A DNA stretch of 64,000 nt, taken from positions 3,896,501-3,960,500 of the forward strand of contig NC_088787.1 in NCBI RefSeq assembly GCF_949628265.1, given 5' to 3'. Of the stretch, positions 44,804 to 56,270 are shown piece after piece; the stretch's first letter is position 1; the number at the start of each line of letters is the position of its first letter. The stretch is from Cloeon dipterum. Lineage: Eukaryota; Arthropoda; Insecta; Ephemeroptera; Baetidae. A model generated the notes under the pieces. It worked only from the letters and a program-made list of their open reading frames with translations, was not told where the DNA came from and did not search any database. A program made the position numbers and the translations under genes.

Positions 44804-46444
44804 ATGTCGTTCGCGAGGCCACTCTGCGTTTTGTGCGAGCGTCCGACGGCGGACGGCGCTGTCCAGGCTGTCCACGTGGACAAGGAGAAGCTGCAGACTT
44901 GGTTACTGAACATTTGTGGTTACGAATTTGCTGAGGAAATCCAGGACGAAGACCTAATTTGCTACTTTTGCATCTGGCACGTTGAGTGAGTCTATTAAAA
45001 TGTTTTTTTTTTTATTCGTTACTCTAATTTGTATTAAAAGGTTTCTGGCCAAACACGGCTTGTATTTTGGGGCTGATTCTTGGTGGCCTCAGGATTTGGA
45101 TTATTTGGATGACGCGGCAAATAAGCTGCGGAAATTTTACTTTGGTAAAATTATTTAAAAACGCGTTCAATAAAAAACATTTACATCACTTTTATTTCTT
45201 TTCAAGATGGAAAAATTGAGCAGTGCTGGGTTCAGATGGAGGAAATTGATGAGTCAGAGAGCGAAGAAGAAGAAGAAACTGAATCAGAATCGGAAACTGA
45301 GCAAAAGAAGATAAAATGTTTCTACTGCATGAAGTCATACAAAAATAGCAATACCTTGGCGAAACACGTAAAGAATGCGCACAAAAACGCCATCAGGTGT
45401 GTAAAACGAAGCTGTGCTACCTATTTTCCCACAATTGAGGAAAAAACAGAGCACGTCAAGAATTTCCACGAGATGCCGAAGGAACAAAAAATTATTCAAT
45501 GCTGTTTTTGTGACAAGAAATTCCTGCGCAAAGATCACTTCCATAAGCATGTTGGTCGTGTTCACGCTGAATTTACGGTGAAATGCACTTTCCGAGGTTG
45601 CCTAATTTATTTCAAAACTGTTGATGAAATGAAATCTCACTTGGACTCAACTCACAAGCAGGAAGACGAGGCCAAAATCCACGAATGCCATTACTGTGGG
45701 CATAGGGCAAAGCAAAAAATACATTTGGAAATTCACATTGCTGCAAAGCATTTGACAAAGACAATCAAGTGTAAAAAGTGTGACAAATTATTTTCTTCGA
45801 TGCAATTGCTGAAGGTTCATGCCCGTCAAGATCATTCTTTCAAAATTTGCTCAATTTGCGATGAAGAAGGTACTACGCAAATCTTCCGCCACCACCTAAA
45901 TAAGCAGAAATGCCGACGCTGTCAAAGCATTTTTGACTGCTCAGGGTTATATCAAATGCACCGTGAAACTTGCAGTAAAACTCGGTTTAAGTGTGAAAAA
46001 TGCGCAAAGACGTTCCAAAAACTGTATCAGCTGAATTACCACGTGAGAAGATCACACAAAAACAACTCCTGGCGTGGTTTGCAACACAAGAATCGCGGTT
46101 TCAAATGCAGACCATGTAAATGTTACTTCAAAAGTGCTGTAACCCTGAAAAGTCACCTGAAATACAAACACAGCGCAGCGAATTTGAAGCAATGCGCGCA
46201 CTGTCCCAAAAGCTATTCATATCTCAACTCGTTGAAACACCATTTGGCGATGAAACACAATTTGATCGAGAGTCAGTTTGAATGTGATTTTTGTAAGAAG
46301 AAATTTAACTGGAAAGGTCATCTTTCAAAGCATGTTAAATATTCCCATTTGAATCGTGCCCGTGGAAAATGCACACTGTGCGGTAAGGAAATGCTCATCA
46401 GTTACATGGAAAAACATCTTCTCAATGTTCACGATACACAATAA
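44804..46444 (+). CDS. ZAD-like C2H2 zinc-finger protein ZNF-E
   Basis: Proposed exons are 44804-44985, 45041-45144 and 45207-46444 (507 residues). The third exon uses the acceptor TTTTCAAG rather than the TTTTCTAG seen in B, D and F. The N-terminal module has CVLCERPTADG and CYFCIWH, then WWPQDLDYLDD. The acidic linker EEIDESESEEEE is followed by about 13 C2H2 fingers, e.g. CFYCMKSY, CCFCDKKF, CHYCGHRA, CKKCDKLF, CRPCKCYF, CAHCPKSY, CDFCKKKF and CTLCGKEM. Exon 2 and the 5' flank are almost identical to ZNF-B, whereas the finger exon is nearer ZNF-F, suggesting a mosaic made by recombination. Confidence 0.83.
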
Positions 46445-47435
46445 GCCACTTTCAGTTGCACTGCTCTCAAAAATGTACTTGTTGTAATTAAATCCGAAAT
46501 TTATTTTGTAATTATTCGCATTAAAAACTTTCGCAAATTTATTTAGTGTGTTTGGTTTGCATCTTTTATATCACTAGAGTTGCTGACAAAATGTATGCAT
46601 CCGGCTCGATAGAAGCGCCGTGCAGGTTGCATAACCAGAGAACAGTTGTTATGCAGCGTCTTTTATTTCATTTTCACCATCAAAATAAACAAATTGAAAT
46701 TAATAATTAAGAAAGTGACTGAACAAATAACGCTCAACAATGTCATGCTGGTTGTGTCATTTCGAATCTAAAAATTAAAGCGTAAAGACAATTATATTAA
46801 ATTTAGGGAAGCAATATTACCTTATTTTTATTTAGCTTGCGGCCTTTTGATTTCTAAGTGTAAGCGTCATCTTACCGAGAGAATTGCCAGCAAGATTTAA
46901 AACTATTTTTTAAGGTTTTGATCATAGGAGCGAGGCATAACGCTCATTATAAAATTTATACTGATGTGAGGGGACAACCGGTCCTTTCCGCTGGTCTCCC
47001 ACTTTTATTGCTTGAAGGAATTCACGGAGAATGGGATTGAAACGAAAAGTTTCAAATATTTACGGCTGTTTGAAAGAGATGATTGTTTATTTAAATATAA
47101 ATCGCAGAGCTTTTTCTTTCTTTGTTACACCATAGCAATCATAGTATAGAGATTTAAATCCTAAATACAACTTTAAGCGACAAAATTTACACATTTTGAA
47201 GTGTGTTTTTTGTGTCTCAAAAGTTAGTGAATCCCTATTGAAAATGCAGTTAAAATCTAACAAACAAGAGCAAAAAATTGATTTTCTGCACATCTCGCGT
47301 GACTTCCGATTTCGGTTTCTCATTGTCAGGTGTGTTCTACGTTTATGGCATGCGAGGAAGACAAGGAAAATCATCTTTCCGCATTCATCACACCCGAATC
47401 TGCGCAGTCTTTCCAGAACGATTCCCTTTTTCTGA
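46445..47435. other. ZNF-E 3' flank and spacer
   Basis: Conserved 3' flank (GACAAAATGTATGCATCCGG), then TTTGAAAGAGATGATTG and AATATAAATCGCAGAGC, the paralogous site that lacks the SINE-like insert seen after ZNF-D. No gene was seen. Confidence 0.4.
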
Positions 47436-47439
47436 TTTT

Positions 47440-47590
47440 AAATTTCATTCGTTCGTTCGTTCATTGGTGGCGCTGTCGGCCTTCTTCCTCCTCCCCCTTC
47501 TTCCATTCATTGCCACTGACGTCACTCGAGTCGCGTGCCACTTTAGTTGCGGGTTGCATAAGCTGCTCTTTCTATGCAGTGGCGGAAAAA
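47440..47590. promoter_or_regulatory. CRE-containing block in the ZNF-E/F spacer
   Basis: GGTGGCGCTGTCGGCC, a pyrimidine tract, TGACGTCA at 47517-47524 and CTCGAGTCGCGTGCCACTTT, most like the block at 35140-35290. Confidence 0.45.
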
Positions 47591-47903
47591 TAGACTGACA
47601 GTGGTCGACCAATTCTATCATTTTTGAAATATTTCCCGTTGTTGGTTATCAAGTGAAATTCAAATTTTATCCCAAACTATTTAATAGAAAGTAAAGCTAC
47701 AGGTTGCATATTCGTCGTTTTGGATAGTAAAAAAGATTGAAATTTGTTAATTCATCTCTAATTGCTATAAAAATGCTTGTCCGTGCTGGCTTAACCAAAG
47801 GTTTCAACCGGAAAATTTTAAATTATAATCGTTACAAAGGAGAGTACATTATTATAAATTTCCCTACCGAAAAGACATTTTTTTAAGAATACTGTCAAGA
47901 ATT

Positions 47904-48035
47904 GCCAATGCCGTGAATAACCAATAAATGTCTTTTTATATTTTTGCATGAAGTTGATAATCCCGACACCTTGCACGCTTCCAGAATTTTGTATTGCAAA
48001 TGTGTATTTCTTTTTGTTTAGCTAAAATAGACGAA
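47904..48035 (-). pseudogene. Fossil 3' end of a minus-strand ZNF gene
   Basis: The sequence aligns with the last codons of ZNF-C: TGCCGTGAA, ACACCTTGCACGCTTCCAG, AATTTTGT and AAATGTGTATT. It contains indels and breaks off at a SINE-like repeat. Confidence 0.65.
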
Positions 48036-48269
48036 GACTATTTGCTACTTGCTGGTTTGCACATTTCTAGCATTTTTGTGATTTGGCTTCACGGGACGAA
48101 TGCAGTCCTCGGTGCGGAGGCAAGTGGCCCTTGAGTGGGCGTGGTCCCTGTGCGGCCTGGTGCACCCATTCAATCTGTTCGCGGTAATATTCGCACTCGG
48201 AATTCAGCATTCGTGCTCGTGCAATGCGCGCCCTTCCGCTCCGAGGACACGGATAAAAAGAGCAAAAAA
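48036..48269 (+). repeat. SINE-like repeat R3, copy 2, 5'-truncated
   Basis: The copy starts at TTGCTACTTGCTGGTTTGC and runs through GATTTGGCTTCACGGGACG and AGTCCTCGGTGCGGAGGC to GGATAAAAAGAGCAAAAAA. It lacks the tRNA-like head of copies 1 and 3. Confidence 0.5.
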
Positions 48270-48479
48270 GCCAAAGCTTAATATATTATAAGAAAAATAT
48301 ATAATAGACTCCGGTTTATTTTAAAATACGGTCGCTACTTCCTCCTAAAGAATCGATGCATTGTTAATTATGAAATATAAAATTAGCAGTTATTTCGAAT
48401 TGAAGAAAATAAAATCATTAGCAGAAATGATGTCTAATTATTAAATAAATCATAATTCAAAAACAACCTTTGGTAAATT

Positions 48480-48790
48480 GAAATTAAATAAAAATCAAAC
48501 ATTTATCAGGGAAGATTTACCCTAACGGTAGCAATCGATCGATCAATAATACTGTGACCGATATCTGAAATCTGAATGAATCGATATGGTGTCGTTCAGG
48601 GTGAAAGAGGGGGTAAATTCAGTGTTAACAGCTGTTAGCTAGTTGAGGATTAACAGGGGACGGCGGACGAGACGAAAATCGATGACGGACCACCGGCGCA
48701 AGCAGTCGAGCCCTATATCTCTCTCTTCTGTCCACTCTCGCAGCCCTGATTGTAGCAGACCGGCACCCAATAAACGTAAATAAGGTAAAT
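48480..48790 (+). promoter_or_regulatory. LTR-like or alternative promoter region upstream of ZNF-F
   Basis: The region does not match the promoters of ZNF-B, D and E. It has TGTTAACAGCTGTTAGC, a TATA-like CCTATATCTC, and CAATAAACG followed by AAATAAG/GTAAAT. This layout fits a solo LTR or a leader exon with a donor. No terminal repeats or target duplication could be fixed. Confidence 0.3.
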
Positions 48791-49229
48791 TCACTGATTC
48801 TCTTCTCGCACCTTTGGCTAAATAGAAGCATACACCATCAAGAAGAAAGAGAGAACCTGTATATTTCGAGATCAATAAATTCGATAATTATTATGGAGAA
48901 ACACGTAACTAGGGCCCCGGTGGTGATTGCCTGCCGGGAGCCCCACGAACTGAATTCTCAAAGATTTATTTGAATTATATATACGTCCCACACTATAAGG
49001 AAAAATAATCAATTAAATTGGTTTAGCTAACAGAATTATAGAGAAATCTTCCCAATAATATCAGTGTGAATTGTTCCCTTGAATTGGTCTAAATTCTTAT
49101 AATGCCCCAACACAATTTGAATTCCTTGAATGTTTTACATATTAGGGAAAAATATCCCAAATCCTCTAAATTAGAAAGCGCATTTTCGTGCAGTTCAACG
49201 ACCCTTCTTCTTCTCCTTCTCTCTCGGAA

Positions 49230-50869
49230 ATGTCGTTCGCAAGGCCACTCTGCGTTTTGTGCGAGCGTCCGACGGCGGACGGCGCTGTCCGGGCTGTCCA
49301 CGTGGACAACGAGAAGCTGCAGACTTGGTTGCTGAACATTTGCGGCTGCGAATTCGCCGAGGAAATCGAGGATGAAGATCTAATTTGCTACTTTTGCATT
49401 TGGCACGCTGAGTGAGTCTATTAAAATGTCATTTTTAATCATTGATACTATATTATTTTTTATAAAAAGGTTTCTGGCCAAACGTGGCTTGGATTTCGAG
49501 ACTGATTCTTGGTGGCCGCAAGATATGGATTATATGGACGATGCAGCAAAAGAGTTGAGGACAAGTTATTTTGGTACATTTAATTAAAAAGGATTAAAGT
49601 AAAAATCATTTATATAATTTTCATGCTTTTCTAGATGGAAAAGTTGAGCAGAGCTGGGTTCAGTTGGAGCAAATTGATGAGTCGGAGAGCGAAGAAGAAG
49701 AAACTGAATCAGAATCTGGAACTGAGCAAAAGAAGAGCAAATGTTTCTACTGCATGAAGTCATACAAATATAGTAGAACCTTGGCTACCCACGTAAAGAA
49801 AGCGCACAAAAATGCCATCAGGTGTGAAAAACGAAGCTGTGTCACCTATTTTTACACAATTGAGGAAAAAAGAGAGCACGTCAAGAATTTCCACGAGATT
49901 TCAACAGAAAGAAAAAATATTCAATGCTGTTTTTGTGAGAAGAAATTCCTGCGCATTGATCACTTCCATAAGCATGTTGGTCGTGTTCACGTTGAATTTA
50001 CGGTGAAATGCACTTTCCGAGGTTGCCTAATTTACTTCAAAACTGATGATAAAATGAAATCTCACTTTGACTCAACGCACAAGCAGGAAGACGAGGCCAA
50101 AATTCTCGAATGCAATTATTGTGGGCAAAGAGCAAAGCAAAAATGGCATTTAGAAAAACACATTGCTGCGAAGCATTTGCCGAAGACAATCAAGTGTGAA
50201 AAGTGTGAAAAATGGTTCTCTTCGATGAAATTGCTGAAGATTCATGAGAGTCAAGATCATTCTTTCAAAATTTGCTCCGTTTGCCATGAAGAAGTTATTT
50301 CGCAAAATTTCTGGCATCACCTAAAAAAGCAGAAATGCCGACGCTGTAAAAGCATTTTTGACTGCTCAGGGTTTTTTCAAACGCACTGGAAAACATGCAA
50401 AGAAACCCATTTTAAGTGTGAAAAATGCGCAAAGACGTTCCAAATAATTTATCTGCTGAATTGCCATGTGAGAAGATCACACAGAAACAACTCCTGGCGT
50501 GGTGTGCAACACAAGAATCGCGGTTTCAAATGTATACCATGCAAATGTTACTTCAAAAGTGCTGTAACCCTGAAGAGTCACCTGAAATACAAACACAGCG
50601 CAGCTGATTTGAAGCAATGCGCGCACTGTCCCAAAAGCTTTCCTTATCTCTACTTGTTGAAATGCCATTTGGCGATGAAACACAATTTGATCGAGCATCA
50701 GTTTGAATGTGATTTCTGTAAGAAGAAATTTAACTGGAAAGGTCATCTTTCAAAGCATATTCAATTTTCCCATTTGAATCGTGCTCGTGGAAAATGCACA
50801 TTGTGCGGCAAGGAAATGCTCATCAGTTATATGGAAACACACCTTCTTAATGTTCACGATGCACAATAA
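49230..50869 (+). CDS. ZAD-like C2H2 zinc-finger protein ZNF-F
   Basis: Proposed exons are 49230-49411, 49470-49573 and 49635-50869 (506 residues). An in-frame ATG at 49188 precedes the conserved start MSFARPLCVLCERP; 49230 was chosen because all plus-strand copies start there. The N-terminal module has CVLCERPTADG and CYFCIWH, then WWPQDMDYMDD. The acidic linker EQIDESESEEEE is followed by about 13 C2H2 fingers, e.g. CFYCMKSY, CCFCEKKF, CNYCGQRA, CEKCEKWF, CIPCKCYF, CAHCPKSF, CDFCKKKF and CTLCGKEM. Its upstream region differs from that of the other plus-strand copies. Confidence 0.82.
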
Positions 50870-51925
50870 TCCACTTGCAGTTGCCTTGCTTTTAAAAAAA
50901 ATGTACTTGTTGTAATTAAATTCAAAATCTATTTTGTAATTATTTGCATTAAAAACTTTCGCAAATTTATTTAGTGTGTTTGGTTTGCATCTTTTATATC
51001 ACTAGAGTTGCTGACAAAATGTATGCAACCGGCTCGACAGAAGCGCCGTGCAGGTTGCATAACAAGAGAACAGTTGTTATGCAGCGTCTTTCATTTCATT
51101 TTGACCATCAAAATTATCAAATTGAAATTAATAATTAAGAAAGTGACTGTACAAATAACGCTCAACAATTTCATGCTGGTTGTGTCATTTCGAATCTAAA
51201 AATTAAAGCGTAAAGACAATTATATTAAATTTAGGGAAGCAAAATTACCTTATTTTTATTTAGCTTGCGGCCTTTTGATTTCTAAGTGTAAGCGTCATCT
51301 TACCGAGAGAATTGCCAGCAAGAGTTAAAACTATTTTTTAATGTATTGAATTGATCATAGGAGCGAGGCATAACGCTCATTATAAAATTTATACTGATGT
51401 GAGGGGACAACCGGTCCTTTCCGCTGGTCTCCCACTTTTATTGCTTGAAGGAATTCACGGAGAGTGGGATTGAAACGAAAAGTTTCGAATATTTTTCGTC
51501 ACTTATTTATGCACTTTACTAACTGAAATTCAAGATGGTGAAAGGTTGATAGGTTCTTTAAGAAAAAAATATTCGTTTCACGAGCCAGCTCCTTTTGGGA
51601 TAGTTTTGGACTTAAATTCTCCCTTTGGTTAAGGTCTTGAACTTAAGATGGTTAAATTTGATATGGTTGTGGGAACGGTCGCCATTTTCGGCATTTTATT
51701 TAATATGCTAGATCGAATGACTGTGTTTTTCACTGTAAAAATGAGAAACCAATTGCTACACAAACTGCCCTGTTTCTCCTGAAATCAATCAATATTCCAA
51801 GATGGCGGACCTTGCAATTAATTTTTTCTACCATTCTCAGGACTGAATTTGCACTAATTGGAAATTATAAAAACTTGATAAGTTAACTAGACCGATATTT
51901 ATAGGAAAACTTCCAAAATGGCGGA
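50870..51925. other. ZNF-F 3' flank and spacer
   Basis: The part to about 51490 is near-identical to the ZNF-E 3' flank (GACAAAATGTATGCAACCGG, GGACAACCGGTCCTTTCC). Nothing is recognised from 51500 to 51925. Confidence 0.4.
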
Positions 51926-51929
51926 GAGT

Positions 51930-52335
51930 TAACGCTTGTCTTTTTTCTTGCTTAATAAAGCCATTCTGTTTTGTGATTTATTTAACTTCATCGGAAGCAG
52001 AATACAGTTAAGTGGATGAAAATCTGAAAGTGAAGTCCAAGAAGAAGGACTTGGAGGAGGAAAATAGCGGCGACGGTGGAAACGAAAGACAAGCGAGCTG
52101 AAGAGCTCGTTCGACGGCAACCTGAATATGCAGTTTTGCGAGGCGGCTACGAACGTGGCTCCGCCGGCGACCGAGATCGAAATAACGACGCCGCCGGTAA
52201 TGCAACCCGAGGAGGCATTGAACAAATTGAGGTCTCAGAGGTTGTTTAAGTCAAGAAGTAAATCACAGTGTCGCTTTAATGCATTGGAATTTGGGTTTTT
52301 CTTGGCCTTTTTCAAAAGGTCAGGCCATTTTGGTT
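51930..52335 (+). other. GC-rich stretch with an unassigned short frame
   Basis: The stretch after ATGGCGGAGAG is richer in GC than its surroundings. A frame from ATG 52128 reads MQFCEAATNVAPPATEIE and runs to a possible donor AAGAA/GTAAAT at about 52257. It could be a first exon or a retroelement fragment; nothing identifies it. Confidence 0.2.
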
Positions 52336-52339
52336 GAGA

Positions 52340-52550
52340 ACAGTGGTGTGAGGTTTAATGTATGTCGGAAGGCTTTGTCAATTTTGCATTGCACAAAAAT
52401 GCAACACTGGTTTTTGCGCAAAAAAACTTCTGGAAAATCCCCCAGTTTTGGGTTTTACCGCATTTTCCGAATGTGACCCCGAAAAGAACAGTTTTTGGCA
52501 ATGCAGTGGGTTTAATTCGGAAGAAAGCGGGTTTTTGTGAGGTATTCAGG
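52340..52550. repeat. Degenerate relative of the hAT-like MITE
   Basis: TTTGCATTGCACAAAAATGC, AACACTGGTTTTTGCGC and GGGTTTTACCGCATTTTCCG match internal parts of the element nested in 13691-14391. The ends are not preserved. Confidence 0.45.
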
Positions 52551-52773
52551 TGGAAATGCAGCCATCAACGTGATTTTAAGAAAATATTTTTAGTGAAATA
52601 ATTGTATTTACGAGCAGATTTTATTCCTTTGGTGCGAATCAAACTAATTCAACCAATGCGCAGAATTGTAATTTTAGCATAAATATGAAAAAAATATTTT
52701 AATCGGAAACAAACAGTTTGCACTCTTCATTTATAATTGTTATTTAATCGGTATCATGATTAAAATCTGATTT

Positions 52774-53956
52774 CAATCAAGGTTTTATTAAACACATTTC
52801 GTGTACAACAATCGTATCATTATTATCACTTATTTTTAGAAATATAATTAGCAGTCTTAGCTACTTGTGTCAAACTAGATTGGTTCATATCACAGTTAAA
52901 AAGGTGGTACAGCTCCATACTTTTTCCACAAAGTTCACAAACACATGTTGGCTTCGCTACGCTGTGGTACTCTTTGGTTTGGCATAGTACAAAATGAAAA
53001 CCGTGACAAGCGTGTCTCGTGATTACATGTCTGTTAGCGTAGCATGCTGTCTTCCAGGTCTGGTTGACCATAGCGGGCGTGTCGTAAAATTCCGGCTGTA
53101 TCTGAGAGAGTTTAAACAATTGATTTTGAATAAATTTACTAGAAGTTGGAGTCTCAGGCAGTGAAAATCTGGACATTAAGTCCTTGACAAAAAAGTCAGT
53201 GTCTGCCAGTTTGTAGGTCAATCTGGATTTCATAAACTTAGAGAGGCCCAATGCTTTTTTCAGATATCTCGACTTAACGGATTCTAATTTTATTAGATCG
53301 TGCAGCGTAAGATACGGCCACATTACTTGAATGCCGTAGCTGGCGATAGGCGCCACGGCCAGGTCAAAGAGCTTAAGGGCCGTATTGACAGACGATTTTG
53401 AGAGGGAGGTCAGCTTAGCCGTGGCAAATATGGCGGCTCTAGCTTTTTTGGACATATGAGTAGAAAAGGAACGACCGGAGGACTGAAAGGTGACTCCCAA
53501 ATAGGTAAATTCAGGGACAAATTCAACTGCCTCATCATTTACCACGAAGGAATCAGTCTTCCTAAGCCTCCCGCGTCCCTTATTTCTGAATTTAACAATT
53601 TTGCACTTGTCAAAGTTTAACTGTAGACTCCTCTCCTGTAAGTATTCGATTAGTATCAAAGTGAATTGCCTGAGATCCTCTAAATTATCAGAAAGTAAGG
53701 CCATATCGTCAGCAAAAAGTATAAGTTTAACATTTGGCACCTTATCCAAAATAAAATTAATGTCAGCAATTGCGAAGATAAATAGAAAGGGCGAAATACT
53801 GCCACCCTGGCGCACACCATTTGACTGAACAATTGACTCAGACTTAGAAACTCCATCTTGGACAACCAGATAATTTGAGTCTAACATTTCACCCAGAAGG
53901 CTAAGCTCACTGAGAGAAAATTGACAGGTCCTCACCAACTTATCAAAGATGAAGCC
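52774..53956 (-). mobile_element. 5'-truncated LINE with reverse transcriptase frame
   Basis: The minus-strand frame (about 370 residues, stop at 52826) holds the reverse transcriptase motifs NGVRQGGSISPFLF and LILFADDMALL, the thumb region and a C-terminal zinc knuckle CELCGKSMELYHLFNC. The endonuclease and the start of the polymerase are missing. The flanking direct repeats TCTGATTT at 52766-52773 and 53957-53964 are a target duplication. The paralogous site near 61320 reads AAAATCTGATTTATTC without insert. The tail is AATAAAACCTTGATTG rather than poly-A. A non-LTR element is clear; the clade is not. Confidence 0.85.
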
Positions 53957-53999
53957 TCTGATTTATTCTTTTTTTTAACAATCCAAATGCGTGTTTTCA

Positions 54000-54420
54000 T
54001 TTTTAACACTACATTTCTTCAAAATTTATTATTTTCCTAAACCCGCGCGCGCTATAATCCTCTTACCCGATTTCTGGCTCGCTCCATTCACCACTGTCTT
54101 TTCTCTTCTTCACTTTATTCTCGCCCTCGCCGTTCTTTCCACGGGCAACAACCTTTTATTTCCCTCGAAACCGACCATGCATCCCCTAGCCAGCAGGCGG
54201 AATGAGCGTATTTGATGCTCAGCTTGTCTCGTGAATCTCTCGCGAAGCTGCGAAGACCACCCAGTTTCAAAGAAAATAAAAATGGTTAAATTAAATTGAC
54301 TTCTGTGACATTCTAACGATTAAATGCACTGATTTATTCAGAAATAATCTATACGGTGCATTTGAAATCTTCCTTAATAAGACAAAAAATAATAAATAAA
54401 AAAAACTGTGATTTAAAATT
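54000..54420 (+). other. Duplicated 5' flank of the LRR gene
   Basis: AAACCCGCGCGCGCTATAATC, CTCGCTCCATTCACCAC and CCTCGAAACCGACC recur at 61400-61560 in the flank of the second LRR start. The short frames in this stretch are not conserved as protein. Confidence 0.5.
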
Positions 54421-54421
54421 C

Positions 54422-55515
54422 ATTCTTTATTTAGATAGAATATTTATTAAACGCCAACGGCGTACAACTATTTCCAGCATTTATATGAGGCAGCTTTGGT
54501 TAAAGTCAAAGGTTTCAGAGGACAATCAAGAATATGGTACATACTATACAGATCAGCATTACAATAACTACATTTACATTTGTCGGTAACATCCAGGTGA
54601 AAACAAGAATTTGTGCAAATAAGAAAATGATAACCATGAAAAGAATATCTGGTTAGCATGGAACGATCCTTACAATTCGTTTTCTTCCAATCAGTATTTA
54701 ACATTGCAGGAGTATAATAGAATTTTGGATCAATATTTTGCTTTTTAATATTCATATTACTTACAAACTTGACAAAAGCTTCGGAACAAGTGAGAGAGAA
54801 TTTTGATTTTAGCTCATTAACAAATAGGTCGGTCTGTACAAGTTCATAAACCAATCTCGAACGCATCAACTCCTAGCGCCTTTTTAAAAAATCTAGATTT
54901 AGCACTTTCTAATTTATTGAAATCATTTAAATTTAAATGTGACCAAATAGCTTCAATACCGTAGGATGCAACAGGCGAGATTGCTAAATTAAATAACTTT
55001 GTAGCCGTATCAATAGAGGACTTTTACAGATTTTTTATTTTTAATGTTGCGAAAATAGAGGGATTAACCCTTCGATCAATATGTTGACTGAAACAAGTGC
55101 CAGATGCTTGAAAAGTTACGCCTAGATAGTTGACTGAAGGGGAAAATTTTAAGTTATTTTCAGATTCCCATGCTTTTTCAATTTTACTATATCTACCAAG
55201 ACCTTTATTTCTAAATTTTATAACTTGACATTTATCCCAATTTAAATATAGAGACATTTTGCCTAAATAGGTTTTAATATCGCGAATGAGATCTTGGAAA
55301 ACGAGCAAATTTTCACTATACAAAACAATATCGTCTGCGTACATTATTGCCTTAACATCAGGATAGTCTACTAGCAGATCGTTGAAGTCGCTGATGGCAA
55401 AAATGAACAAAAAAGGGGATAGACTGCCTCCTTGTTTAACACCGTTACTCTGAGTGATTTTCTTAGAAGTTGTGATCCCGTCATTGATTTGTAAAAAATT
55501 TATATCTAAAATGTC
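54422..55515 (-). mobile_element. Decayed, 5'-truncated LINE, second copy
   Basis: The element is related to the copy at 52774, with NGVKQGGSLSPFLF and AIMYADDIVLY in the frame ending at 55024, and a C-terminal zinc knuckle CSYCNADLYSMYHILDC in the frame at 54468-54869. An in-frame TAA near 55023 and a frameshift near 54870 separate the two parts, so it is inactive. Its 5' end is truncated at nearly the same reverse transcriptase position as the other copy. Confidence 0.8.
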
Positions 55516-55734
55516 AGGTGGCGGTCGGCTCAATGGCCGCACCGGCACAGTGGCTGCGGCCTGGAAAAATTTAAAACGGGTTCAAAATAATGCAAACAAT
55601 ATTCATTTGACGGATTTGCTTTTGCATGCATTTTAGTGGCAGATGAACACAAAATATACTGCATTTGACAACTCCATCGTATTTTTTTTTAATCTGGTTC
55701 GTTCATTAGTACTTGACGCGGGGCAGGGACTGCC

Positions 55735-55855
55735 CAACCGACCCTGTTCCTCTCACCATAATTGACGTTGTAAGGGGTGCGGGGTGGACAAAAGTGGCCG
55801 AGAAGGAAAACGACCTGTTTACTGATGAGAGCGGCGAAAGTGAAGCTTGGCTACC
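55735..55855 (-). repeat. LTR-like fragment, inverted
   Basis: On the minus strand this reads CTCATCAGTAAACAGGTCG, TTCCTTCTCGGCCAC and ATTATGGTGAGAGGAACAGG. It matches 57130-57240 on the plus strand. The layout of a polyadenylation-like AATAAA, a short end and a conserved ATTATGG-GAGGAACAG segment suggests an LTR end; the rest is missing. Confidence 0.35.
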
Positions 55856-56149
55856 CAAAGGGACAAGCGGATATAATATATATAAGTTGGATATTGGATA
55901 AATGCGTGGAGCAACATATACGAATAAATGAGGAGAGAGAATGCGAGCAACCTTTTGCCGCGCTGCTGGAAACGCGGCTGGCCTGGCCGAGGGATCCGTC
56001 GCATTGTGTGAAAGGTTTTTGTTGTTTCCCTGCACGCACGTGATATAACAAAAAATACGCTGGAATGCAAGAAGATAAACAGCGAAGGAGGATAAATAGG
56101 GTCAGCCTCGTTGAAAGGAGGGAATATTTCACCATTTATTACGAACGCG

Positions 56150-56270
56150 TTTGAGGCCGGCCAACAGATTCTCTCCTAAAAGCAAGACTCGCAGTCGTGC
56201 ATTCACCCTCGCTCGCTCACTACGTGTGTGTTCTGTTCTCTCTCCCGCTGCCGCTGCACACGCAACAAAA
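56150..56270 (+). promoter_or_regulatory. Proximal promoter and leader of the LRR gene
   Basis: The GC- and pyrimidine-rich leader with CTCGCTCGCTCAC, TTCTCTCTCCCGCTGCCGC and GCACACGCAACAAAAATG is repeated at about 62590-62689 before the second start. There is no TATA box near the start codon. Confidence 0.5.
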
